From positions 124,001-188,000 of the forward strand of contig PQWQ01000015.1 in the NCBI GenBank assembly GCA_002943765.1: DNA of 64,000 nt. The letters are read 5' to 3'. Below the pieces are notes generated by a model, which had not been told where the DNA came from, ran no database searches, and saw only the letters and a list, made by a program, of their open reading frames with translations. This DNA is from Psoroptes ovis. Taxonomy: Eukaryota > Arthropoda > Arachnida > Sarcoptiformes > Psoroptidae. Shown piece by piece: positions 25,572-39,045 of the stretch (positions are counted from its first letter, which is position 1; each line of letters opens with the position of its first letter). The position numbers and the translations under genes were made by a program.

Positions 25572-28500
25572 ATTTGACGACAATTTTATGGTTTATTCGG
25601 TTGATTGTGAGCTCGATTGTTTGGTTGGTTGAATGTAGGAGAAACCATGCAGTAAAAAAAAACTGAATTGGGTCCTAAGACCTTTTTTTCGTTAAGTATT
25701 TTTTTCTTGGTTTCAGTTATTTTCATTTCATAGCGATACTAATCACATTTGAAAAGAAAAAAAAAAAAATAAATGGAGCAATTATTGCAAATGATGACAA
25801 ACAAACAACTCGTATAAATAAATTGCCAATCAATTGATAACAAGTCGTCGACAGACTGTCACCATATTAGTGTTTTTTTTCTGGTAATTGAAAAAATATT
25901 GAAATATTTGACTAGTCCCATTTGGCCAAGAAATTGGACCAGAAACAAAAATATTTTATTTCTTTGAGTAAAAAAAAAAGTTATTTTTACCTAATTTGAC
26001 ATATGACAATGACCTTTATTTTTTCTGTGTATCATTCATCAATTGAGGTTTTGGATGAAAATTTCTTTTAAAAAAATCCCTAAATTGATTTTTGATTTGT
26101 GTGCTTCGATTTGGATTCGGATATTTTTCATAATTGATTTTGATTGATTGATTGATTTGAAATTGTAGGCATTTGATATCTTGTAACCGATACATTCTCC
26201 TCATACACGCGTACTTGAAAACATGAGAACAAGTAAAAATTCTTATTATTTTTCAATTTAAATATATTTCTAATGAACGAAAACATACTAAAAATGTTTA
26301 TCAAATTTTTAAATCTTGTTATTCGATATACAAGACAAAAATTATATTAACATTGAGTCAATATAAAATGTCAAAGAGTTTTTAAAAAAAATCAAAGAAT
26401 ATAAAAACATCAATTTTTCCGATTCGATTTTATAACCCTTCAAAAAGGGTTTTTTTTTCTTATTCATTTGTTCATTCATTCAACAGGTTAATTAATTTTA
26501 TTTGATTATTTATATTTTGTTGATGTTGTTTAGCCTCAAAATTAATGGTGTTCGCAATTTATTTATTCATTTATTTTTTCTTTGCTATTTGGTTCGTTTG
26601 TATATTTGTATATAAGAATATATTTCATTTATTTTCTCCGAATTCTATTGATTTCTTGATGAAATTATAATTTCGAAAAAAAAGCATCTAAATTTTTCTG
26701 TTCAAACAAAACTGACAATTGATTGAAATGATATTCATAATAATAATAATAACAATCAAGACTTAATGGCGTCTTTCATGATGATCATTTTCAATGATGA
26801 TGATTATTATTATTTTTTATTTAAATGATATTCATTAATTTCGATTAGTGCATGGTATATATATATGTGATATCAATAAATTGCGTCGGTCAATCAATTT
26901 TAATACTTGTTTTTTTTTTGTTTTTAAATATTCAAATTCGATATATTTTTCTCGTTAAATGAAATCATTATGTGTCTGAATGATATTTATTTATATGAAT
27001 ACTGAATATATATTATTCATTAGTAATGTGAATGTTTTTTCAATATTTGAAAAAATTTGCTGTTTTTTTTGGTTGACTATTTTTTTAGTTATTTTTCTTC
27101 TCGATTTCTTAATTTTTTTTTTTTTCATTTGATGTTGGCCGGCAATTTCTTATGAGATTTTATATGTATTCTTATTTATTTTTTTTAAATCAAATTATTT
27201 TTGTCTTTTTTTGGTCGAAAAATAATTCGGATGTAGACGGATTTCTTTAATTTCTGCTCTTCTGTTAATCAAAGAAGAAAAAAAAAACAAATTAACGATT
27301 CCAGAATGTCGTAAGTGAATTTGTCTGAATGTCAAGTAGTTTTAAATTTGAATATTTTTCTATTGAATGACATTCTAAGCTTCTGTCGCTTGTTTTATTT
27401 TATTTTATTTTTTTTTTCAAACGAAAATGAATTGCATAATTTTTATTACTTTTTTCCTTTATGAAAACAACAACAACAACAAAAAAACATTATCTAAATC
27501 CGATTTTCTTTTAATGCTTTGTTGAATTTATTTGTTCAAAAAGTGTCTCAGCGAAAAACAAAGGGAAAATAGAAATACAAAGAAAAGCAATAAATTATTT
27601 CTTCTGATTATTCATATATTTGCGTTTGTTGTTTTTGACAACATCTATGACATTTTAGCTGTGAATTAATTAATCAATCAATTTGAATTTATTAATTTGA
27701 ATTAATAATTGCAAATGAAACATACAAATGTGACATTATAAATATCTTCATGAAATTTATCCGATAAATTTCTTGTATGTATTTTTTACATGTGTTGAAA
27801 ATTTTCTTTTGAAAATCTGAAGATTTAAATCTTAACTATTTTTGTAAATATTATAATTTTATCGATGTTTAAGATTGATGTTCAATTCAAAATTAAATTT
27901 TTAATACATACACACAAACACATGCACACACCTTTGTATATAATCCAAGTTTGAATCGATAATTATTTTACGAATACCTCTAAATGAACAAGTCCTAACT
28001 ACAACAATGATCTAATCAATGTTTTGTGGTTGATATTAGATAAAATCCATCGATTTTGTTCCCATTTTTGTTGTTGTTGTTGTTGGCTCGCTTCGAATCG
28101 TAGTCATAGCCAAATGAATTTTGTTTTTTTAAAAAAAAACAACAAATGGATTGAAATTTTTTTTTTCAATGATCGCTACATTTAAATTGAAATGTCGAAT
28201 TTCTTTATGACAAATATTTTTTCATGTCAAAAGTTCATCGGATAAACATCCGCATTTTTTACGTTTTTTGTTGTTTGTCATGATTTTAAATTCATTCAAA
28301 AATACATTGAATTTTATCATTTAAAGCGACCCCACGTGTTTTTTCCTCTCGTAACCGAATCAACCGAATATTTTCACTTTTTTTCCATATATAATCTAAT
28401 CAAATAATCTAAATCACATGTGTCTTTACATTATGGAAATTGTAATTTTTTTTAAGCATTAACAAACATTAATCGATTGTTAAGTTAGCATTATAACCAT

Positions 28501-29207
28501 TTAATTGTATTCGTATTGTATTCAAAAAAAAAAAAAAATTCATTTGACATTCAATAAAATTAGAAATAATTAATTTTGTTCAAGAAAATTCTTAAACAAA
28601 TACATTGAAGAATCGCCTCATAAGAACGGAAAATTTATTGAAAATTGATCCAATTTTCATTTATTTTCAATTATGTTTCATCACAGAATTTCATCGAAAT
28701 TTTTGTTTCCATTTTTGTTTTCAGTTTTGGCTCCTTGGTTAAATACAATTCAATAATAATAATAATAATAGAATCATATTTTGGGCAAAATTATTGTTTG
28801 TTTGTATTCGCCAGAAAAGAATATTATTTGTTTACTTTTTTTTGAATTTTTTCAATTTAATATGAAAGAAAATTTCAATTATAATATGTTCTTATAATTT
28901 TTATTTATTTTTCACTGATAATTTTTAAATTTTCATCATTTCTTTCGGGTTTATCATTGTTTAATAGGTGGTTATTTTTTTCAATTTTCATTCATAATGT
29001 ATTTGTGCGTGGGCCAGATAAAAATTCGCCCAATTCATATTGTATATGGCGCCCAAAAATATGAGCTAATATTTGTTTTATTTTTTAATAGTTTTAAATT
29101 GAATAAACTACGTGAAAAATATGGTCAAAGTTATTTTTGATGAAGAAAAAGAAAATTCTATTATTTTTTTTTCTTAGAAATTCATGTCATAATTAAGGAT
29201 TTTGTAA

Positions 29208-29229
29208 TGACGTCACACACATATAAAGG
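29208..29229 (+). promoter_or_regulatory. CRE plus TATA promoter-like cluster
   Basis: A perfect CRE palindrome TGACGTCA (29208-29215) is followed 6 bp later by TATAAAGG (29222-29229), a good TATA box read on the plus strand. Another relatively GC-rich patch (TGGCGCCC near 29047) lies upstream. No open frame follows on the plus strand, so if it is active it would drive a non-coding RNA or an unrecognised first exon. Confidence 0.4.
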
Positions 29230-32200
29230 CCATCATTACCAGAAAATTCTGTCCAAAGTAATTCATAAAGATTAATTTTCGAATATTCAATCGAATCGAT
29301 TAAATTGATTCGTGAATTCAAATAATAATAATTGATAATAGAATCGCGCCTTATTGACAATTTTGGTTTTTTTTTGAGATTTCAAATTCAAATCTTTTAA
29401 ATTTATATGAAATGATTCAAAACATACCTTTTTTTCTGATTTATACTTTTGATTAATTTTGATTTAATGTTTTGATTTTATCAATATTTTGATTAAATCT
29501 ATTAAATGCAATTAAATGATTGTCGGACTTTATATTTCACTGGTCGGAATTTGAATTACATACAAGCATTGAGATTTGATTTTTTTTTTGTAATTTTTAG
29601 CAATTAAATGATTGCTGCCTGTTTTGTTTTGATGATTATTCAAAATCGATTGTTGTTGCTGTTGCTATTGATGCTTAGTTTTTCATTGAATCGCTATGAA
29701 TGATGATGATTTTGATGAGATTTTTGTTATTTAATTGTTATCGTTGACATGAAATGTTGAATTATAATTGTTGTTAATGATTTAAATCAAAAATTAATGA
29801 TGATATGTCACAATATTTACGATAGAATGATGACTTTTTGTCGTTGTGCGAATATGATTTTTATTCCAGATTGAAACTTTATTGAAACAAATGTTTCTAT
29901 TTAATATTTTGCTTGAAAATTGCAACCATCATCGATTGTATACTTTAAATTGTCATTGATGTGTTGCAGCGGTTCAATTCTTTGTCGAAATTTGTTGCAT
30001 TTTTTCTCGAAAATAACCAATAGTTCCAAACATAAGATTGAAAATACAGAAACAAGTCGAAAATGCTATCGTTTGTGTTGTGAATTATAAACAAAACGAA
30101 TTTGATATGAATGTACAGCACACACACACACACGATATGATACACACCTACAGTTATAATTTTATAAATAATTTTTAAAATTAGATAATTATGATGATTA
30201 GAAAAGAAAAAACAATTGAATTTTAAAACGATTGAGACAATATATTTATATTTTCTTTTATTTTATTTAATAATTGAATTTTGATTAATCGCCAATGACT
30301 AAATTCAATTTTTGGTGAAAATTATCAAAAATTAATTTTTGTTATCAAAAATTTTGCACAGAAAAAATTGAATAGATTCAATTTTAAAAATTAATGTTGA
30401 CGTAAAATATTTTATCGAATAATTTATTATATTAAACATTATTAATAACAGCTAAAAAATCTAATTATATTCAATTGTAAAAACACACGAAAACTTAATT
30501 GAAACTTAATTAAAATCAAATGAATTAATGATTTGATAACAAAACAAAACAAAGAAAAATCAATGATGAAAAAAAAATTAATTAAAACACATTTTAATAA
30601 ATTAATCAATTTTAATAAATTCAAGTCGATAGAATATAAAAAAAAATTGAAAATCAATCAATTTCAATGAATTTTTTTTTTTTGAAAAGAAAATAATTCA
30701 AAACATACACACACACACACATTCAAAGCAAACATGCATACATAACACTTGTGTCATTATGATATTTTCAATTTGAATGTATTAATAATAATAATAATAA
30801 TAATTTGTTTCTTTTCCAAATTTTGTCATTTTTAATTTCTCTTCAGGTGTAACATGATGAGTGTGTGTGTGTGTGCGCTATTTTTTTTTTTTTTTTTTAA
30901 ACGTATGTTTTATGGAGTAAAATGAGAAATGAAGCAAAAAATGCGCTTTGATATACTCTAGCAACGATGATGATGATGATGATGATACCACGAACACACA
31001 AACATATTATATGAAACAATATTTTTGTTTCTATAGTTTTTTAATTCCAATATTTTTCCATTTTTTTTTCTTTCAATACTTTTTTTTTCATTATTTTTGA
31101 ATGGACAAACAAAGATTGAATATAAAAACAGGTAAATTGAATTCTCTTTTCAAAATGTTCAATTTCAATTTGAGAGGTTTTTTTTTCTCAAAATGAAAGA
31201 GTTTCTGTATATATATTGTGTATGTGTGTATGTATGCTCATCATTAAAATAAAAGTAATAATATAATAGAAATGCTATTAATTTTTCCATTTTTCCAATT
31301 TTTTTCGAATATATTGCGACAAAAATTGATGTTCATAGGATCGTTTCGAGTATATATTTATGTTGTTTTATTTCGCTTATTTTATTATGCATGCATATAT
31401 GTTTGTTGTTTCCAATGCTTATTTTTTTTATTTTTTTATTGAAAATTAATTTCCACAAAAATAAAGGTTGTTTTTATTTTTTTATTTCATTGGCTAAAAT
31501 CATCGCCATTGTAACACCTTTCAGGCGTGTTATATTTTTTTCGAAATATTATTTTCAAGACATTTTCTCCAGTGTTATTTTGTTGTTGTTGTTGTTGTTG
31601 TTGTATTATTTCATTCCAAAATTTTGTATTTCTTGAAATAATCATCACTCGATATCCATTGACATGCGTACTGCATTTGAATTAGCGAATGAATTTATTT
31701 GAGAAAAACAAAATTAATTCCAAAGTATAACATATATATATAAATGAATGCCTTCACCATCATCATCATCATCATCATTATTATTATATCCACCATCCAC
31801 ATTATGTGTGTATAAATGTAAACGAATCGAAACAATTAAAAACAATAAGAAAAAAAAAATGTATAAATTTAAATAAGCATATACTTTTGTAATGATAAAT
31901 ATCTCTACCTATCTAAGGTTTTTTTTGTTTTTGTTTTTAATTTTCATTGCCCATAACTTTTTAAAAGGTACAACAATTCATAATAATACAGAATCGTATT
32001 TATTTAAACTTTGACTAAAACAAAAAGAACCAAACAATTATTCAAAAAAAAATACATAAACACACGCAATTTGATTCCAATTTAGACAAAAAAAATAATG
32101 ATCATTATTATAATTATTTTCATTATTATTATTATTATTATTATTGTCAAATGCACTAAACTCGAATGAAAATTTAAAAGAATGAACCTGGCATGCATTA

Positions 32201-32284
32201 ATTATAATTTATTTTCGCCATTTTTTCTTGTTTTGTTTTTATTATTAATTTTTTTTCAATGATGAATTGACTATAATAATAACA

Positions 32285-32312
32285 ATAATAATAATAATAA
32301 TAATAATAATTA
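32285..32312. repeat. AAT microsatellite
   Basis: About nine AAT units. Similar AAT/ATT tracts occur at 420-440, 30783-30804, 32124-32145, 38262-38285 and 41300-41322. Confidence 0.85.
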
Positions 32313-34099
32313 TAATGACACTAATAAAAGTAAAATAGTGAACACGCAAAGGTTCCACTGTTGTTTACTTGGTGCTTGTTGGATTAGTGTTAGTTTTGAA
32401 AAAGGTTGTTTTGTTGATTTTTTTTTTTTTTTGTTTTTGTTCAAAAGCCAAATCATTATTCATTATTTTATTTTATTACTTGTCATTCGGATTCTTCATC
32501 TTTCTCCCTTGTTTGCTTCCCATTTACACCCATAATAATTTTGATGAATGAATGAATTTGAATATAAATATGATTTATAATCATGTCTCGTCTATTTTTT
32601 ATTTTCAATTCTTTTAGTTTGTTTTTTTCGTGCTTCAATGAATGTTTGCTATGTTTGAATTCATTGAATTGCTTATACAACAATGACAATAATGTTTGCC
32701 ATTATTGTCATACACGCACACACACACACACACATATCTATAATTGATTCTCATGCATATTGTAATACCTTAGAATTGTGCAAAAGGAAAAAATGAAATT
32801 TTTTTTTTTTTTTTTTTTGTACTTGTGAATTTCAATTCACAAAAAAGATATTATTCATTATTTTTTTTGTCAAATATTTCAAATAATAAATTAAAATATT
32901 ATGAATTTGAAATGATTGACATTTGTTATTAATTAATAATTAATAAACAAGAGATAATAATAAAAACAAGAGATAAAACATTTTTGATCATTTGAAAAAA
33001 ATGAAAGAACCCAGATAATTTAAATTATTTTCGTATATTTTAAAATTTCAAATTATTAATCCGCTTTTTTCTTCGGCTCAATAACTCGTGATAGGCTTGA
33101 ATTTATAAATTTTTTTTCCGCTAAAAATTTCAATTAGAAAATTTGCCACAATTTTTTTTTCTCTATCCTTTCAATTTTGTTTGATAAATTTTACAATTTG
33201 ATAATAATTTAATTTTTCATTACAGTTTCATTGCATTTCAATGATTTCAAATATTATAAATTATTTCATTAATAATCGTTATCATTATTATTATTATTTG
33301 CCATAATATTTGAATCAAATTAATATTTAAAAAAAAAAAAAAAGATGTATGATGTGTTTGTGTGTGTCTATGTGTGTGTGTGTGTGTGGTGTAATAAATG
33401 TATGATTGAATAAATGGATGACTGAATGAATAATCATTTCTTTGAATATGTTTAAGAAGCAAAAAAAAAAAAAAAACGAAATTAAAATTCAATTTTCTTA
33501 ATTTCATTGCAAAAAATTATTATTATTATTATTCATTATTTATTTCATGCTGTTTCGAGATCGATATTTTATCTTTAATCGAACATTATTATCATTTGTA
33601 AACTAAATGATCATGAGATCATAATCATCAAAACAACAAATCATCATCATCAGTAGTAGTAGCTTAATTAAAAATTATCATTATTTTATAAATTAATATT
33701 TCAATATTTATTGAAAATGTCTTTAACGAAACAAAACGAAAAGAAGAAAATAATTTTTTTTTATTTTTGAAATTTAAAATAGTTTTCAGAAAATGATCAG
33801 GTCTAAACGCCGTCTGTTGTTGAATGTTTTTATTATTAGAAAATTGAAAAATTTATTAAAATTTTAAAAAAGCAATTTCAAAATATGCTAATTTGAATTC
33901 AAAATTCAAACGAAAAAAATTAATCCTTTATCTTGTAATGTTTGAAAATAAAAAAATTAAAAAAAAAACACGTGTTAAATGATATATGATAATTTTCCCC
34001 TGTTAATATTTCAAATATTTGTAAATGTTTTTCCATGAAATTAATAATAATTTTTTTTCCTTTCAAAATCATGATAATTTCCATTAAAATTTTCAATTT

Positions 34100-37000
34100 T
34101 TAATTTGATGTTACAACTTCTGCCGATGATATTATTGCTACTGAATTATTATTATTAGTTATTGTCGATGATGATGATGATGAGGATGATGATCGATATG
34201 GTTGTACTATTTGTCCATTCAAATGATGATGATGATGATGCTGCTGCTGTTGCTGTTGTCCATGATTTGTTGACAAATAACTTTCATGTATTACTGATGG
34301 ATGTTGTTGTTGTTGTTGATGATTATTATTATTATTATGATGAATATTATTGCCATTATTATTATTGCCTAATGTTTGATGTTGCTGTTTTTGTTGTAAC
34401 AATAATTGTTGTTGTGGTGATTGTTTTGGACTTTCATTCGGTGATGATTTAGTATTATTATTATTATCCATTGATTTCGTTGTGCTTATTGATTCTCCTG
34501 TTGTTTCATTTCCAATAATTATCGATGATGATATTGGTGTTGAAGTTATTATCAATGGATGTATTGTTGAAGCCGATGTTGCTGCATAAATCGGTAATTC
34601 TACTGGCGGTATATTCAAACTATGCAATTGTCTATTCAATGTTGCCGATGATGGTAACAATGGTGATGTTATTGTACGCGGTGGTAGTGTTAATGTTGAT
34701 GCTTTCGATATTGTTGCTGCCGATGTTGTTGTTGCCGTTGTCGATTGTGACATTGATGATGATGACGATAATGATAATGATGGTGAAGTAGGTGATGTTG
34801 GTGATGATGTATGCGATGATGGTGATTGTCTTTGTAATAATAGATTTGTTTGATCACCTATGATCATATTATTGATAATATGTTGCTGTTGTTGTTGTTG
34901 ATCATGAACAATATCAGGTTGAATTATTTTATTATGTTGCTGTTGTTGAATATAATAATTCAATTGCTGCTGTTGATGTTGATGTTGTAATTGTTGTTGC
35001 TGATGCTGATGCTGTTGTTGTTGCTGTTGATAATTTGTAAACACTGAATTTACATTTGAATTTAGATATTTTTCTATTAGAAAAATTAGAATAAAAATAA
35101 GTGAAAAAAATGAAAAATGCATTTATCATTCATTTATTAAGCTATAAATAAAAATTTTTCATATAAAATGAAATTTGAAATCATCTCATTAGCATAAAAA
35201 TTTAACACTTTTGTTGATTGTCCATCAGAAAAAAAAATGTCCATAGAATGTATGATAAGAATAATCTGATATTCAAAAAAAAAATTGTTCATTGAAATAA
35301 TAAATGAATGAATGAATGAAAATTCCAAAGTCTACAAAATTTGCCATAGATTAAGCATTTGAAAACACCAAATATCACCTTATAATGAAAACGAGGGAAT
35401 TCCTTTTTTTTCTCAGTAATTTTCATTTATTTCATTTCATATTTGATACAATTTAGCTCCATTTGTTTTTAATCATGAATTTAATCAATTTTTTTTTCAC
35501 AAAATTTTTTTTTCTTTTTGAATATGAATCATTAAATTCCGAAATTGATATGTATTCTTGAATTTTTTTATTTTTGCAGTTTTGAAACCTAATAATATTC
35601 AATAATCATTATGTATTCAATGTTTGAGTGTATACGTGTGTTTCAGTGTGTATATTCGTGTGCAAAATGGTTCATTGATATACAATTTTTTTTTCACCAT
35701 TCTTTTGTGCAGTATAATTTTATGTATACTTTTTTCAATCAATTTTTTTAAAAATAAACGTAAGCATTTGATGCAGGCACACTGCACACTGCACACACAC
35801 ATACATATGAACATTCATTTCATTCATTCTTTCCATTTACAAATGAGATGAATGATGACAAAAAATGCAAAAGCATTGAAGATAAATTGATTTTTCTCCA
35901 ATTTTTTTTTCTTCAAATATTTTGAGAGTCCAAATCATATTTGATAATTATTTTTTTACTTTTGATTTTCTTGACTCTATAAAAATGATTATTAATTATA
36001 TGCTGAATGATATATATCATATGAATATGATGATATTTTGTTTTAATTATTCGAAATTTAAATTATTATTCATGCATAAATATATAATATTAATTATTTT
36101 CTTTTTATTTTTTTTTCATAATTAATTACTTACTCGCTTGTTTGGCAGTCATATGATGTGTTTGTATTGTTGATAATGATTGTGAATGTTGTTGTTGTTG
36201 GTGTTGTTGTGATTGTATAATATCAATTGCCAATTGTCCCGGAATATTATTATTGTTACCTGTTGTTAAAGCTGTTGTTGTTGCTACTGATGATGATGAT
36301 GAAGATGATGATGATGTTGTTGCTGCTGCTGGTGATGTCGATACAGATGTTCCAATTGTGGCAGCTAAAATTGTTGGTGACAGTGTTTGTTGTGGTGTTG
36401 CCACTTTTGGTTTACGTTTTCTTGTTTGTATGCCATCTTTTTTCATTGATAATGGTCGATTTATCTATATTGAATAAAAAAACAAGTGATGAAATATTAA
36501 TTCGAAATCATTTATATTTAAAATTGATAATTACATTATGTAATTTAAAATATAAACCGCATGCATTACAAACTGGTTCGCCATTATTATTACGACGCCA
36601 TAATGTTGTCGATGTTGTTTTACAATTTGAGCAAATTAATCCCATTCTTCGATTGCTAACAGCTTTCTTATGTGTTCGATTCGATGGTCTTTGTATACCA
36701 TTTGAGCGATTAAATATACCGCATGCATTACACAGATAATGTCCAGAATTATCTCGTCGCCATAATGGTGTCGATGATGTTGAACAATTGATACATTCAC
36801 GTGGTATTTCATAATAATTAGCATTACTACCAGCAGCATTACCTGCATCATTGACATTGTCTTGTGTTATTGAATATGTTGCTCCAGTTGCTCCAGAATG
36901 CATTGCATTTTTACTATTGTTTGATGAATTTGCTCCCACAAAACCATAATGTGTAATTTGTCCAATTGTAGGATTAGTTGCAGTCGCTACACGTGATCCA

Positions 37001-39045
37001 CTGAATTCTACACCATTATGTACAGCTGTTGGGTGATGTTGACCAGTCATCACACTGACAGGTGAATATACTGCTGGCTCAAATATCGGAAATGCACTCC
37101 AATTATTTGCCATTGCAACTGTTGTTGCTGTAGCTCCATTTTGGTTACCATTATTGTATGCAATCAAATTATTGAATATACGATTTTGATTTGCATGTAC
37201 AATTGATTGTGATGTTTCCATCATGTTAGATGCATCGGTAAAATTTAAATTCGTCGGAGATACATTATCATTCAAATAGGTTGCTGATACGGTGCCTGCT
37301 GTTGACGACCACATTTGTGAATTATCTTGTCCATCATTTTGTGAGACATTATTTTGTCCTTGTTGTTGTTGCTGTTGATGATGATTGATCGTTTGAATCT
37401 ATTCGAAAGATATTTAAAATTATTCTTATAATTTTTATGCAAAAAAAACATGGAATCATTCTTACATGATGATGTTGTTGCTGTGAATGATGCGCATGTT
37501 GTCCATTATGATGATGATGTTGCTGCTGCTGCTGATGATGATGTGAGTGCGGTGCAGCAGCATATTGGACAACAGGTGTACCATGTCCATTAATTAATTG
37601 ACCATTATTTGATACGGTTAGCAAGTGATGATGATGATGATGATGCTGTTGATGACTGTGATTTTGTTGATTATCACTACTATTGTCTGATAAATCATTA
37701 TCATCATCATTATCATTCGGATTAGCATCATTATTAGTATTATCGCTATTAGAATAATATAAAAATTGTGGTGTTTGTTGATTATTCGAATCATTACTAT
37801 TCCTGTTCGAATTCGAAGAGTATTGTTGATTTTTTGTATCATTAGCAGCCCCGCTTTCTAATGACAGATTATTCTTATTCGAATCTTTATCATTGTTTCG
37901 TTGTTGTCCATTATTTTCAATTATTATTTCATTAATGTTATCTTCATTTTTAATTGTTGACACATTATTATTGTTATCATTATTTGTATTATTACCACTA
38001 ATAACAACCTGTATTTGTCCTCGATTCATATGATTAAATGTATCTTGATTTATTATCACATTTGCATTAGCCGATGTTATTGTTGACTTTGATAATGAGA
38101 CAGTTGATGACGTTGTTGTCGATGTTGATTCAAGTGAATCATCTATGATTGTAATGTGTTTCAGATGACCATTTCGATTGAAATTTTGACCTTGTTGCTG
38201 CGGTTGTCCTGATGATGATGAAGATATTGGTGATGATGCAGATTGTCGCTGTGTTTGTTCATTATTATTATTATTATTATTATTATCGTTTCTATGGTCC
38301 AAACAAATATGATAAAAAATAAATATTTATATTCGTATCTTATTGATAAAATAAATAATTTTGCATCTTATGAACCTTACCTAGTCGTAACGTGATGATG
38401 TCGTTGTTGTTGTGCATTGAATGCAATTGTTTGATTGTCGTCATCATCATTATTATCATTAAATTGATTGCGATAATGATTTTGATTATTATTATCATCA
38501 TCATTGTTATTGTTATTACTATTAGTTTCATTATCAACAATCATTTGATCATTTTCACCTGACCATAATAAATGACGATTATTGTTTGTTGCAGCTGTTG
38601 TCTGATTATTAATATGAATAATTTGTGCCTGTGACAATTCATGTATTGTTGTTGGCGCTGTTGTTGTTGATGAGTCGCTGTCATTATTGCTATCATCTTT
38701 GTTTATTTCAGATGATGAATGATTTTCATGATTTTTATTCATAGCATCATCATCGTTATTGTCATTGTTGATAGATGATACTGATCTTGTTGTGGATGCT
38801 CGATTTTGTATTCCATTAATAACATTTGTATGATTTGGTGATTGAATTCCACCGTCATTATTTTCATTGGTTTTTTGCAATAATTTTTCATCATTTTCAT
38901 CATTATTTTCAACTTTTTTAATTTCTAACTTAGATATAGCTTTCAATTCTTCATTAATGATTTCATTTTTTATTTTAATCGGTGATTTATTCATGAGTTT
39001 TTCATCATTGTCATCAGCATTCAATTCCATTTTGATTCTTTGCAT
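34100..39045 (-). CDS. Divergent GATA factor (serpent/GATAe-like paralogue)
   Basis: Five coding exons on the minus strand: 39045-38381, 38291-37466, 37398-36535, 36464-36134 and 35073-34100. All junctions are GT-AG with matching phases, giving about 1219 aa. Finger 2 (CSNC...CNAC, about residues 753-777) is canonical and followed by KLHN / INRPLSMKKDGIQTRKRKPK. Finger 1 (CINC...CNAC, about 699-723) keeps the zinc ligands and LWRR, but its tail reads GIFNRSNGIQRPSNR instead of the usual GLYHKMNG.NRPLI. The linker NRRMGLICSNC is GATA456-like. Both fingers sit in one exon, and the intron after KLHN is at the same place as in the neighbouring pannier-like gene. The flanks are Asn, Gln, His and Ser runs. 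Start chosen: ATG at 39045 (context CAAACCATG), the first ATG of the exon. Reading through the fourth donor gives a stop at 36126, so a shorter isoform is possible. Paralogue identity is uncertain. Confidence 0.8.

Larger units (their letters stand above)
21599..34099. other. Gene-poor interval between the two GATA genes
   Basis: About 12.5 kb with no coding exon I can support. The first 700 bp upstream of the pannier-like gene (to about 22350) are less repetitive and probably include its promoter. The rest is AT-rich with AAT, CAT, TTG and CA tracts, a GC-rich CGA repeat at 24219-24250, nested palindromes at 25549-25571 and a promoter-like CRE/TATA cluster at 29208-29229. Regulatory content is likely, given the flanking developmental genes, but this is inference. 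Confidence 0.5.

Noticed and set aside
34932..35122. Apparent signal-anchor start (MHFSFFSLIFILIFLIEKYL) for a Gln-rich secreted protein on the minus strand
   Set aside because: The hydrophobic part is intron sequence. A CTAATAG acceptor at 35074 joins in the right phase to the donor at 36133, making the Gln-rich frame the last exon of the divergent GATA gene.
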